20,056 bases of DNA from Candidatus Omnitrophota bacterium. GTDB taxonomy: Bacteria; Omnitrophota; Gorgyraeia; 2-01-FULL-45-10. The stretch covers positions 1 through 20,056 of the forward strand of contig JAUYPN010000038.1 of the NCBI GenBank assembly GCA_030695725.1. The letters run 5' to 3'. This document shows positions 1-5,438 of this stretch, piece after piece. How positions within the stretch are numbered: the stretch's first letter is position 1; every line of letters begins with the position of its first letter. The position numbers were made by a program, and so were the translations under genes. The notes beneath the pieces were generated by a model. The model saw only the letters and a list, made by a program, of their open reading frames with translations. It ran no database searches and had not been told where the DNA came from.

Positions 1-1
1 G

Positions 2-334
2 ATAGACGCCAGACATATCAAGCTTCCGCACTTCACGAAGGTCGAAATAAAAGAGACCCAACCCCAAAAACAGTTCATAGCCGCTACCTTCAGAGGGAGC
101 TCATGGCTGGTCCAGGCTTACGAGGAACCGGTCAGGGAGAACGATATCATAGACTATATAAGAAATATAAAATCTTCCGATTACAAAGTAGCGAACAGGA
201 TAATCATACCGTTAAGGGGAATGGATGAGAACGCCAAGCTCCTGGCAAAGGAGCTCAAGATATCGATATGGGACCTAGCCGCGCTTAACGGGCTTCTCGG
301 CCTTTACGGCAAGATAAGGATGGTGGCGCTTTGA
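2..334 (+). CDS. C-terminal end of an unidentified protein (partial)
   Basis: An open frame runs in from the left edge and ends at TGA 332-334, giving the last 110 residues of a protein whose start lies outside the window. I do not recognise it with certainty. The end reads as alternating strands and helices, with a hydrophobic segment (IIIPL) followed by a helix ending KLLAKELKISIWDLAALN. That strand, 'lAke.kI.iWd...LN.LL.lYgk' pattern recalls the C-terminal half of Mrr-like or other PD-(D/E)XK nuclease-fold proteins, but I see no catalytic D-ExK in this fragment, so this is a guess only. Its stop overlaps the TTG start of the next gene by three bases (TTGA), so the two are probably translated together. 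Confidence 0.7.
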   Translation: MDARHIKLPHFTKVEIKETQPQKQFIAATFRGSSWLVQAYEEPVRENDIIDYIRNIKSSDYKVANRIIIPLRGMDENAKLLAKELKISIWDLAALNGLLGLYGKIRMVAL

Positions 335-813
335 AAATACTGGTGCTTTCGGATACGCATATTCCGGTCGCCGCGCAGGATCTGCCGGAAGAGATATACA
401 AAGCGATAGAGGGCGTGGATATGATATTCCACGCTGGAGATCTTATAGACGCGGGTGTGCTTGAAAGACTTAAGTCCCTGAAAGAGACTAAGGCCGTCTG
501 CGGAAACATGGACTCAAAAGAGCTGTGCGCGGCCCTGAACTCCAAAGAAATAATAAACATAGGGAAATTCAAGATAGGCCTTACGCATGGTTACGGAGCT
601 CCGTCCGAAATAATGCCGACGGTGCGCAAAGAGTTCGACAAGATCGATGTCCTGGTCTTCGGCCACTCTCACGCGGCCATGAATGTAAAGAAAGACGGAG
701 TGCTCTATTTTAACCCGGGAAGCCCCACGGACAAGATATTCGCGTCAAAGAACTCTTACGGCATCCTCGAGGTCACGGATAAGTACATTGAAGGAAAGAT
801 AGTAGAAATATAA
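331..813 (+). CDS. YfcE/MJ0936-type metallophosphoesterase
   Basis: A 160-residue calcineurin-like phosphoesterase of the small YfcE/MJ0936 class, which hydrolyses phosphodiesters with two divalent metals. The family motifs all appear in order: SDTH (D8, H10), HAGD (residues 34-37), CGNMD (N59), LTHG (H86) and GHSH (H112, H114), followed by the NPGSPT turn at the end of the domain. The length is normal for the family. Translation starts at TTG 331, because this places the first strand MKILVLSDTH at the N-terminus and the AGGATGG before it can serve as ribosome site; there is no ATG earlier in frame that keeps this. It overlaps the upstream gene by a few bases. The physiological substrate cannot be told from sequence. 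No signal peptide, so cytoplasmic. Confidence 0.9.
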   Translation: MKILVLSDTHIPVAAQDLPEEIYKAIEGVDMIFHAGDLIDAGVLERLKSLKETKAVCGNMDSKELCAALNSKEIINIGKFKIGLTHGYGAPSEIMPTVRKEFDKIDVLVFGHSHAAMNVKKDGVLYFNPGSPTDKIFASKNSYGILEVTDKYIEGKIVEI

Positions 814-815
814 AC

Positions 816-912
816 GAAAAGCGCAAAGCGAAAAACGTAAAGTTTAAGTGCAAAATGTAAAGTTTTACACTTTACGTTTTAGTTTTACACTTTTCACTTT
901 TAGCTTTAAACT
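816..912 (+). repeat. Purine/pyrimidine-asymmetric imperfect inverted repeat
   Basis: The gap between the phosphoesterase and thymidylate synthase genes is almost entirely low-complexity. The left half (about 816-860) is A/G-rich, made of variants of aaaGCGaaaA and AAAGT; the right half (861-905) is its approximate reverse complement. A 13-mer AGTTTTACACTTT occurs exactly twice (861-873 and 881-893, period 20), followed by a third decayed unit. The core folds as an 11-bp stem (one G-U pair) around TTTTACA, using AAAATGTAAAG (852-862) and CTTTACGTTTT (870-880). It is not a CRISPR, because units are degenerate and lack spacers of equal length. I believe similar strings occur often in Omnitrophota assemblies, from memory only. 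Confidence 0.7.
884..912 (+). promoter_or_regulatory. Possible promoter before the thymidylate synthase gene
   Basis: TTTACA (884-889) and TAAACT (907-912) are separated by 17 bp, the same spacing as the clear promoters in this window, and AAGAAGG (914-920) precedes ATG 934. The -10 is weak and the whole signal sits in low-complexity repeat sequence, where such matches arise easily. Confidence 0.3.
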
Positions 913-933
913 TAAGAAGGGCTATCGTGTACT

Positions 934-1743
934 ATGAAAGATATACCGGTAATAAAAGTAGAGGGCAGGACTCTGCCGGAAGTATGGGAGAAGGCTGTCA
1001 TCGCCACATGGAGAGACGGGCTATCCATAAAGACGGAATATGATAAGCCTTTAGACCCGTTGAGCAAAGACTGCACCATGATAATGGCGATCAATAAGCC
1101 GATGGAGGAACCGCGTATTCACAGGGCGTTTCCCGGAGGCCTGGAGGACCTGGAAGTCTACAGGCAGGAAGTTGTTTTTGGAATTCACGACCACTGGATC
1201 AAACCGGAAGAAGGCAAGTGGACATACACTTATCACCAGAGAATGTTCGGCTTTAATTCCGAAGGCAAGACCGTCGACCAGGTAGAATATATCATAAGGA
1301 AATTATCCGAGAGGACTTATTCGCGGCGCGCGCAAGCCATAACCTGGAACCCCGGCACGGACCCGTTCACGGACGACCCGCCGTGTTTACAAAGAATATG
1401 GTGCAGATTGGTGGAGAGGCAAAACGAAAAGTTATCGCTGAATATGAATACACACTGGAGATCGCGCGATGGATATAAGGCGAGCTTCATGAATATATTC
1501 GCGCTCACGGATCTTCAGGCCATGATAGCGAGAGAGATATCGAAGAGAATAAAAAAAGAAGTAACAGTAGGAAGATACGTGGATATAAGCGACAGTTTCC
1601 ACATTTATGGAAGCTACACAGAAGAGTTCAAAAAATTCCTTAAGACGGTGGGAGAGAGGCCTTTTGAAGAGAAGACCTGGTCGAGCGAATTCGCCCAGCC
1701 GTTCTTTGAGGACGCTAAGGCAAGATTAAAAAATGAGGGCTAA
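934..1743 (+). CDS. Thymidylate synthase, ThyA superfamily
   Basis: A 269-residue protein of the thymidylate synthase/dCMP hydroxymethylase fold, expected to methylate dUMP to dTMP with methylene-tetrahydrofolate in the cytoplasm. The nucleophile is C151 in DDPPC, followed by the usual strand (LQRIWCRL). HWRSRD (164-169) stands where classical enzymes have QRSAD and supplies the phosphate-binding arginine. N177 in SFMNIFAL matches the asparagine that selects uracil over cytosine, so dUMP rather than dCMP is the likely substrate. H213 and Y215 (FHIYGS) match the ribose-binding pair. Motif wording departs from E. coli ThyA and is closer to the archaeal and uncultured-bacterial branch. ATG 934 is chosen; AAGAAGG lies upstream. 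It is followed after one base by the HIT gene, and the dNTPase comes next, so the three look like one nucleotide-metabolism operon. Confidence 0.85.
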   Translation: MKDIPVIKVEGRTLPEVWEKAVIATWRDGLSIKTEYDKPLDPLSKDCTMIMAINKPMEEPRIHRAFPGGLEDLEVYRQEVVFGIHDHWIKPEEGKWTYTYHQRMFGFNSEGKTVDQVEYIIRKLSERTYSRRAQAITWNPGTDPFTDDPPCLQRIWCRLVERQNEKLSLNMNTHWRSRDGYKASFMNIFALTDLQAMIAREISKRIKKEVTVGRYVDISDSFHIYGSYTEEFKKFLKTVGERPFEEKTWSSEFAQPFFEDAKARLKNEG

Positions 1744-1744
1744 A

Positions 1745-2218
1745 ATGGATATTCTCTGGGCTCCTTGGAGAAGCAAATACATATATTCGCGCAAAATTAA
1801 GAAGTGCATATTCTGTGACCCCAAAGAATACGTGCTGGAGAGGACGAAACACTCCTTTTCGATCCTGAATATCTACCCGTACAATAACGGCCATGTCATG
1901 GCGGCGCCTTTCAGGCACGTAAAAAGCCTGGAATATCTTAAGGCAGAGGAGCTGAAGGACCTGATGGACCTGGTGGTAAAGACGAAAAAGGTCCTGGATA
2001 AGAAGCTCAAGCCCCAGGGCTATAACATAGGGCTCAACATAGGTAAGGCGGCAGGAGCAGGCTTCGCCGGCCACGTGCACATACATATAGTGCCCAGATG
2101 GGCGGGCGATACAAATTTCATGCCGGCGGCCTCCGGCACAAGAGTGATATCCGAATCGCTTGATGTGATGTACAAAATTTATAAATCGTCGCCAAGGACT
2201 CCGTGCTCAAACGTATAG
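1745..2218 (+). CDS. HIT-family nucleotide hydrolase/phosphorylase
   Basis: A 157-residue histidine-triad protein of the class that acts on dinucleoside polyphosphates or nucleotide adducts. It begins with the typical MDILWAPWRS segment, has a structural zinc pair CIFC (C21, C24), and carries the triad HVHIHIVPRW, in which the middle histidine H112 would be the nucleophile. The N-terminal WAPWR and CxxC features are those of the Ap4A phosphorylase-like branch. A frame extension to ATG 1733 exists, but 1745 is preferred because GAGGG lies about seven bases upstream and the family starts at MDxLWAPWR. The gene starts two bases after the thymidylate synthase stop, and its last 16 bases overlap the dNTPase start, so the three are probably cotranscribed. 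Confidence 0.9.
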   Translation: MDILWAPWRSKYIYSRKIKKCIFCDPKEYVLERTKHSFSILNIYPYNNGHVMAAPFRHVKSLEYLKAEELKDLMDLVVKTKKVLDKKLKPQGYNIGLNIGKAAGAGFAGHVHIHIVPRWAGDTNFMPAASGTRVISESLDVMYKIYKSSPRTPCSNV

Positions 2219-3354
2219 ACTTCGAAAAGAGGGAGGAGCTGCTCGCGCCGTACGCGCAAAAGAGCAAGTTCTCCAAGGGAAGGCATTACAAAGAGGGCGA
2301 ACATAGCTACAGGTCCTGCTATCAGCGCGACAGGGACAGGATAATATATTCCACCGCCTTCAGGAGGCTGGAGTATAAGACTCAAGTCTTCGTGAATCAC
2401 GAAGGGGATTACTACAGGACGCGCTTAACGCACACGCTCGAGGTCGCCCAGATAGCCAAGTCCATAGCCAGGGCTTTGAGGCTGAACGAAGATCTTGTCG
2501 AAGCGATATCACTGGCGCATGACCTGGGACACACGCCATTCGGCCATTCAGGCGAGGATGCCCTGCATGAGCTTATGAAAGACTACGGAGGGTTCGACCA
2601 TAATGCGCACGGGCTAAGGGTGGTCGACTATCTCGAGGAGCGCTATCCCAATTTTCCCGGGTTGAATCTTACCTATGAGGTACGCGAAGGGATCATAAAG
2701 CACTCCACCGCATACGACCTGCCCAGGCCGATCATACCGTTTGAATCTACCGCGTCGCCTCTACTGGAGATACAGGTAGTCGACATCGCCGATGAGATAG
2801 CGTATGACAATCATGATCTTGATGACGGGATAATGAGCAAGCTCATAAGAGAAGAAGACCTCAATGTTATTCCTGCATGGACCAAAAAAGACAGGGAGAT
2901 CCGCAAGGCATATCCCGGCATAAAAGATGAGGTGCGAAAGTATCAGATAATCCGTTCGATGATCAACGATCAGGTCACGGATGTGCTGGTGCAGACCGAG
3001 AATAATATCAGGCGCTACAAGATCCGCAAACAGCGGGACATATTGAAGCTTCCCGTCAGGCTCGTCTCCTTCTCCAAAGAAGCCGGGGATATGCGTAAAC
3101 CGATACGGGAATTCCTTAAGAATAATCTGTATCAGCACTACAGAGTCGTCAGAATGTCCAACAAAGCCTACCGGTTCATCACCTCGCTATTCAATGTATA
3201 CCTCGATAAACCCGAACAGCTTCCGCCGTCAACCCACAATCGCCTGAAGAAAGAAGATAAGCACCGGGTCGTCTGCGATTACATCGCGGGCATGACAGAC
3301 AGATACGCGCTCGATGAGTACAAAAAATTCTTCGAGCCATACGAGAGAGTGTAA
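2203..3354 (+). CDS. dgt: dNTP triphosphohydrolase (dGTPase-like HD protein)
   Basis: A 383-residue HD-superfamily protein that removes the triphosphate from deoxynucleoside triphosphates, helping to set dNTP pools. Visible signature: arginine-rich N-terminus with RIIYSTAFRRLEYKTQVF, then RLTHTLEV (H77), AHDLGHTPFGHSGE (H106, D107, H110) and the last metal ligand in VVDIADEIAYDNHDLDDG (D197). All four metal ligands of the family are present, so the enzyme should be active. Length fits the shorter, dGTPase-like type 2 group; substrate preference (dGTP or any dNTP) cannot be read from sequence. Start is GTG 2203, preceded by AAGGA and overlapping the HIT gene by 16 bases. It ends the forward cluster; the repeat-rich gap follows. 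Confidence 0.9.
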   Translation: MLKRIDFEKREELLAPYAQKSKFSKGRHYKEGEHSYRSCYQRDRDRIIYSTAFRRLEYKTQVFVNHEGDYYRTRLTHTLEVAQIAKSIARALRLNEDLVEAISLAHDLGHTPFGHSGEDALHELMKDYGGFDHNAHGLRVVDYLEERYPNFPGLNLTYEVREGIIKHSTAYDLPRPIIPFESTASPLLEIQVVDIADEIAYDNHDLDDGIMSKLIREEDLNVIPAWTKKDREIRKAYPGIKDEVRKYQIIRSMINDQVTDVLVQTENNIRRYKIRKQRDILKLPVRLVSFSKEAGDMRKPIREFLKNNLYQHYRVVRMSNKAYRFITSLFNVYLDKPEQLPPSTHNRLKKEDKHRVVCDYIAGMTDRYALDEYKKFFEPYERV

Positions 3355-3356
3355 CG

Positions 3357-3405
3357 CATTGTAGGGTCTGTCCCCAACGTGCCATACTCCGTTTTGAATG
3401 GGACA
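3357..3405 (+). repeat. REP-like element with GGGTCTGTCCCC core
   Basis: The 12-mer GGGTCTGTCCCC lies at 3364-3375, right after the dNTPase stop. TGTCCC (3369-3374) pairs with GGGACA (3400-3405) to form a six-base-pair stem around 25 bases. The core differs at one base from the 12-mer at 10950-10961. I recognise this style of sequence from extragenic elements associated with REP-linked Y1 transposases (RAYT), but no transposase lies in the window, so assignment is by resemblance. Confidence 0.55.
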
Positions 3406-3418
3406 CTAAAAGAAATAG

Positions 3419-3460
3419 TCGTCATTGCGAGGAGGCCTTCAGGCCGACGAAGCAATCTCA
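3419..3460 (+). repeat. GTCATTGCGAG-type palindromic repeat
   Basis: This 42-base unit starts GTCATTGCGAG and ends CGAAGCAATCTC. Its outer arms ATTGC/GCAAT and inner arms GGCCT/AGGCC form a hairpin with the two-base centre TC. Near-identical extragenic repeats are found in many unrelated bacteria, including delta-proteobacteria and Rickettsiales, so this is a recognised type of dispersed element rather than part of a gene. Only this one copy lies in the window. Confidence 0.65.
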
Positions 3461-3479
3461 ATATTGTTCTTTAATTAAA

Positions 3480-3587
3480 TTTTTTCGCTTCCTGCGGACG
3501 GCGGAACTTGCGGTGAGAGCGAAAAAAATATAATGGCCGTTCACAAAACCCATCGCAGTGGCAAGGCAAGAGATCTAACGCCATTAT
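3480..3587 (+). repeat. Two adjacent inverted repeats
   Basis: TTTTTTCGCT (3480-3489) pairs exactly with AGCGAAAAAA (3518-3527) around a 28-base loop. Two bases further on, ATAATGGCcGTT (3530-3541) pairs with AACGCCATTAT (3577-3587), with one bulged C and a 35-base loop. Together they look like a small non-autonomous element or its remains. No terminal target duplication was found. No coding sense was seen in either strand. Confidence 0.5.
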
Positions 3588-3683
3588 TGTGCTCCACATA
3601 ACTAGAGGCTTAGGTCTTAACAGGCTAAGAAACAAAGATAATGTCAATACCAAATTAGGACGCCATGTCGTAAGCGTTTATTT

Positions 3684-3803
3684 TTTACTGTTTTTTCAGA
3701 TAATTTTTATCCCTTAGAATTTGAGCTTGAATTAAAAATTGATGGAAACAAATTCGAAGATATTAAAATTACTTTAGTCGAAAAGAAGCAAAAAATAGAG
3801 TAG
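3684..3803 (+). pseudogene. Probable C-terminal remnant of a lost gene
   Basis: The frame ending at TAG 3801-3803 reads as convincing protein for its last 30 or so codons, ending FELELKIDGNKFEDIKITLV followed by EKKQKIE, an alternating hydrophobic/charged pattern expected of a beta-rich domain. No start codon with a ribosome site lies upstream, and the frame is closed by a stop at 3639. It therefore looks like the tail of a gene whose front was lost in rearrangement. I do not recognise the family, and the segment is short enough for chance to be possible. Confidence 0.3.
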
Positions 3804-3856
3804 GTGCCGGGCGCTTTTGAGGCAGGCCTGGCTCTTGTACCTAGCAGGCGTCGCCC

Positions 3857-3885
3857 TTGACAAGGTTCATCACTTATGGTACACT
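3857..3885 (+). promoter_or_regulatory. Sigma-70-type promoter of the toxin-antitoxin operon
   Basis: TTGACA (3857-3862), a 17-bp spacer and TACACT (3880-3885). The expected start of transcription is near 3892, which leaves the ribosome site GAGAGGTG (3892-3899) and ATG 3906, so the leader is very short. An autoregulatory operator would be expected to overlap this region, but the only nearby palindrome, CAGGCCTG (3823-3830), lies upstream of the -35 box. Confidence 0.8.
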
Positions 3886-3905
3886 CAATATGAGAGGTGA
3901 ATGTT

Positions 3906-4136
3906 ATGGCAACTAAAATGCCGAGATTAAATGTTGTTTTGGAACCGCCTGTATATTTTGCTATAGTAAAGATGGCTAAAAAAGAAGGGATATCCCTTTC
4001 TCTGAAAGCTCGTGATCTTATAAAAGAAGCTCTGGAATTCTGCGAAGATACCTACTGGGTAAAGCAAGCTCAAATAAGAGAGAGGACTTTCAGCCATAAG
4101 AGAGCGTTGACTCACAAGCAGATATGGGGCAGGTAA
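3906..4136 (+). CDS. Ribbon-helix-helix antitoxin
   Basis: A 76-residue protein with an N-terminal strand (PRLNVVLEPPVYFAIVKMA) followed by two helices, the layout of a RHH (MetJ/Arc-type) DNA-binding domain, then a charged C-terminal tail that would wrap the toxin. ATG 3906 is chosen rather than GTG 3897 because GAGAGGTG lies directly upstream with correct spacing, while GTG 3897 is itself part of that ribosome site. Its stop TAA overlaps the toxin start by one base (TAATG), a typical antitoxin-toxin coupling. It is expected to neutralise the RelE-like protein and repress its own promoter. Base composition is more AT-rich than the flanking housekeeping genes, consistent with horizontal arrival. 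Confidence 0.8.
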   Translation: MATKMPRLNVVLEPPVYFAIVKMAKKEGISLSLKARDLIKEALEFCEDTYWVKQAQIRERTFSHKRALTHKQIWGR

Positions 4137-4414
4137 TGCAATATAAGCTGATCTATCACCCTGATGTGCTCAAGGAAGACCTGCGCGACATTCCCGCTAA
4201 CATAAAATCGCGAATTAGTAAAGCCATTGAAACGCGGCTCCTCAGAGATCCTGTCATGTTTGGCCAGCCTTTGCGTCAAAGCCTGAAAGGTTATCGCAAG
4301 CTTCGTGTCGGCGACTGGCGGGTCATATACAGAGTAGAACATTCTAGTATTATTATACTAATAATAGGCAACAGAAAAGACGTTTATCAGGAAGTTTTTC
4401 GAAGAATATTTTAG
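4136..4414 (+). CDS. RelE/ParE-family toxin
   Basis: A 92-residue toxin of the RelE/ParE fold, most likely a ribosome-dependent mRNA interferase. The core is KGYRKLRVGDWRVIYRV (two strands with the conserved arginines) followed by the last strand and IIGNRKDVYQEVF. Most family members have GHR at this last motif; here the histidine is asparagine, which may lower activity or simply be a subfamily trait. ATG 4136 overlaps the antitoxin stop and has GGGGCAGG upstream, so it is preferred to the in-frame ATG 4124. The next gene begins eight bases after its stop. Confidence 0.85.
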   Translation: MQYKLIYHPDVLKEDLRDIPANIKSRISKAIETRLLRDPVMFGQPLRQSLKGYRKLRVGDWRVIYRVEHSSIIILIIGNRKDVYQEVFRRIF

Positions 4415-4422
4415 GTACTAAA

Positions 4423-4752
4423 ATGAAAAATATCAATTTAATTGGGCAAGAAAAGGCCTTAGAAGAAAGTTTACTTGAGACCTTAAGCATTCTGTCTAAT
4501 GCTAAGTTGATAAAGAGAATTAAGCGGGCTGAAAAAGACGTTAAGGACGGAAAAGTAAAATCGTTCGATAGAATAGAGAAAGAGCTCGGCAGAAATAGCT
4601 ATCTCAAAATGACACGTTTCGCGATTAATGAGATAACATACGATCTTCGCGATAAAGAGCTCTTGAAGGCAGTAGCGGAAGGTCGTCAGGCAATTCGTAA
4701 AGGTGCGACAGGAATAAGTTTTAAAGCCGATATGAGGAAGTGCAAGGGGTAG
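4423..4752 (+). CDS. Small protein with two antitoxin-tail-like segments
   Basis: A 109-residue, strongly charged, probably all-helical protein. The first half contains SILSNAKLIKRIKRAEKDVK followed by DGKVKSFDRIEKEL, which resembles the toxin-binding tail of Phd/YefM or RelB antitoxins. The second half contains ELLKAVAEGRQAIRKGATGI followed by SFKAD, a second copy of the same pattern. No N-terminal DNA-binding domain of the Phd type is present. It follows the RelE gene by eight bases with AGGT before its ATG, so it belongs to the same operon. It could be an extra antitoxin, a remnant of a neighbouring module, or a modifier of the RelE pair. I cannot name the family. Confidence 0.6.
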   Translation: MKNINLIGQEKALEESLLETLSILSNAKLIKRIKRAEKDVKDGKVKSFDRIEKELGRNSYLKMTRFAINEITYDLRDKELLKAVAEGRQAIRKGATGISFKADMRKCKG

Positions 4753-4775
4753 TTACCCAAGGAGCATGCAAGAAA

Positions 4776-4970
4776 ATGACGAGTTGTGGAAATAGCGAAA
4801 AGAATAATTCAATTTGTAACTGCACTTATTCGGGATGCCCCAGGCACGGGATCTGCTGCGAATGCCTGGCGTATCACAGATCAAGCGGTGAGCTTCCGGC
4901 TTGCTATTTCGATAAGGCCGGTGAAAAGACATACGATCGCTCAATAGAAAATTATATTAAGGGGAGGTAA
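4776..4970 (+). CDS. Small cysteine-rich protein, DUF6485-like
   Basis: A 64-residue protein with eight cysteines (C4, C14, C16, C21, C27, C28, C30, C43) centred on CNCTYSGCPRHGICCECLAY and followed by HRSSGELPACYF, the pattern of the DUF6485 family. Its function is unknown; the cysteine spacing suggests a metal site (zinc or Fe-S). ATG 4776 is chosen over GTG 4740 because AAGGAG (4759-4764) precedes it and family members begin close to the first cysteine. The gene ends three bases before the GTG start of the secreted protein, which suggests cotranscription. Base use returns toward that of the housekeeping genes, so it may mark the right edge of the accessory stretch. Confidence 0.75.
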   Translation: MTSCGNSEKNNSICNCTYSGCPRHGICCECLAYHRSSGELPACYFDKAGEKTYDRSIENYIKGR

Positions 4971-4973
4971 AGC

Positions 4974-5384
4974 GTGAAGAAGACTATTTTTTCGGCTCTG
5001 ATCTTAACGGTGGTAGTTATCATTTTTGCCGCGACGTCGTTTGCCGCCGGCAGGAGGAGCGACGTACCCAATGTGCCGTTTCTTTCACCGGGCGATGAGA
5101 CTATAATAGACCTGGCCGAAAAACCCGGCATAACATTTAAATGGAAGAACTCTCCGGTTCCCGGAGGGGGCAGGGACGCGTACCGGTTCAAATTGATCAA
5201 AGGTTTTAAATACGATTTTATAGTATCGGAGGAACTGGGACAGGGTCTTTTCTCTATCGACGTCCCCGCGGACAAATTTGAGGACGGCGTCACCTACAGC
5301 TGGTACGTCGAGCAGCGCGACGCATCCTTGGGGGTCTGGAGCCGGCACGATACCGTATGGAGTTTCAAGGTCATCAAGAGATGA
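4974..5384 (+). CDS. Secreted beta-sandwich (Fn3-like) protein
   Basis: A 136-residue protein starting at GTG 4974 behind the strong ribosome site GGGGAGGT. Residues 1-24 form a classical signal peptide (charged start, long hydrophobic stretch, SFAA cleavage region), so it is exported. The mature part shows alternating strands with aromatic positions, including TFKWKN, YRFKLIKG, TYSWYVEQRD and WSFKVI, in the manner of fibronectin type III or similar domains found on envelope proteins. Family unassigned; partners cannot be told. It is followed by an independent promoter for the next gene. Confidence 0.65.
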   Translation: MKKTIFSALILTVVVIIFAATSFAAGRRSDVPNVPFLSPGDETIIDLAEKPGITFKWKNSPVPGGGRDAYRFKLIKGFKYDFIVSEELGQGLFSIDVPADKFEDGVTYSWYVEQRDASLGVWSRHDTVWSFKVIKR

Positions 5385-5403
5385 TCCACGACACGCCGAA
5401 AGG

Positions 5404-5432
5404 TTGACAATGAGCGCGCGGCAAACTATAAT
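5404..5432 (+). promoter_or_regulatory. Consensus sigma-70 promoter of a leaderless gene
   Basis: TTGACA (5404-5409), a 17-bp spacer and TATAAT (5427-5432) form a perfect consensus promoter. The ATG of the downstream gene starts at 5439, six bases after the -10 box, exactly where transcription is expected to begin. There is no Shine-Dalgarno sequence between, so the mRNA should be leaderless. Confidence 0.9.
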
Positions 5433-5438
5433 TAAGTT

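Larger units (their letters stand above)
3355..3905. other. Repeat-rich 551-bp gap without an intact gene
   Basis: Between the dNTPase and the toxin-antitoxin operon there is no credible intact gene. The stretch holds, in order, a REP-like GGGTCTGTCCCC hairpin (3357-3405), a GTCATTGCGAG-type hairpin (3419-3460), two adjacent inverted repeats (3480-3587), about 100 bp in which I see nothing (3588-3683), a probable C-terminal gene remnant (3684-3803), a GC-rich segment with the palindrome CAGGCCTG (3823-3830) and the antitoxin promoter. Such a pile-up of short repeats and debris next to a toxin-antitoxin locus is typical of an insertion hot spot. Confidence 0.7.

Noticed and set aside
816..912. 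CRISPR-like periodic repeat
   Set aside because: Only two exact 13-mers at a 20-base period, no unique spacers of regular size, no cas genes. It is a degenerate low-complexity inverted repeat.
3471..3653. Reverse-strand open frame of 60 codons
   Set aside because: It crosses two inverted repeats, has no ribosome site and reads as cysteine/arginine-rich sequence without protein-like pattern. It is a by-product of the repeats.
3530..3680. Integron attC site
   Set aside because: ATCTAAC (3573-3579) fits the first simple site, but no GTTRRRY follows in the next 100 bases and the palindrome has the wrong order (GTT...AAC). No integrase is in the window.
4740..4775. GTG start for the DUF6485 gene
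   Set aside because: It would overlap the preceding gene and add residues not seen in the family; ATG 4776 has AAGGAG upstream.
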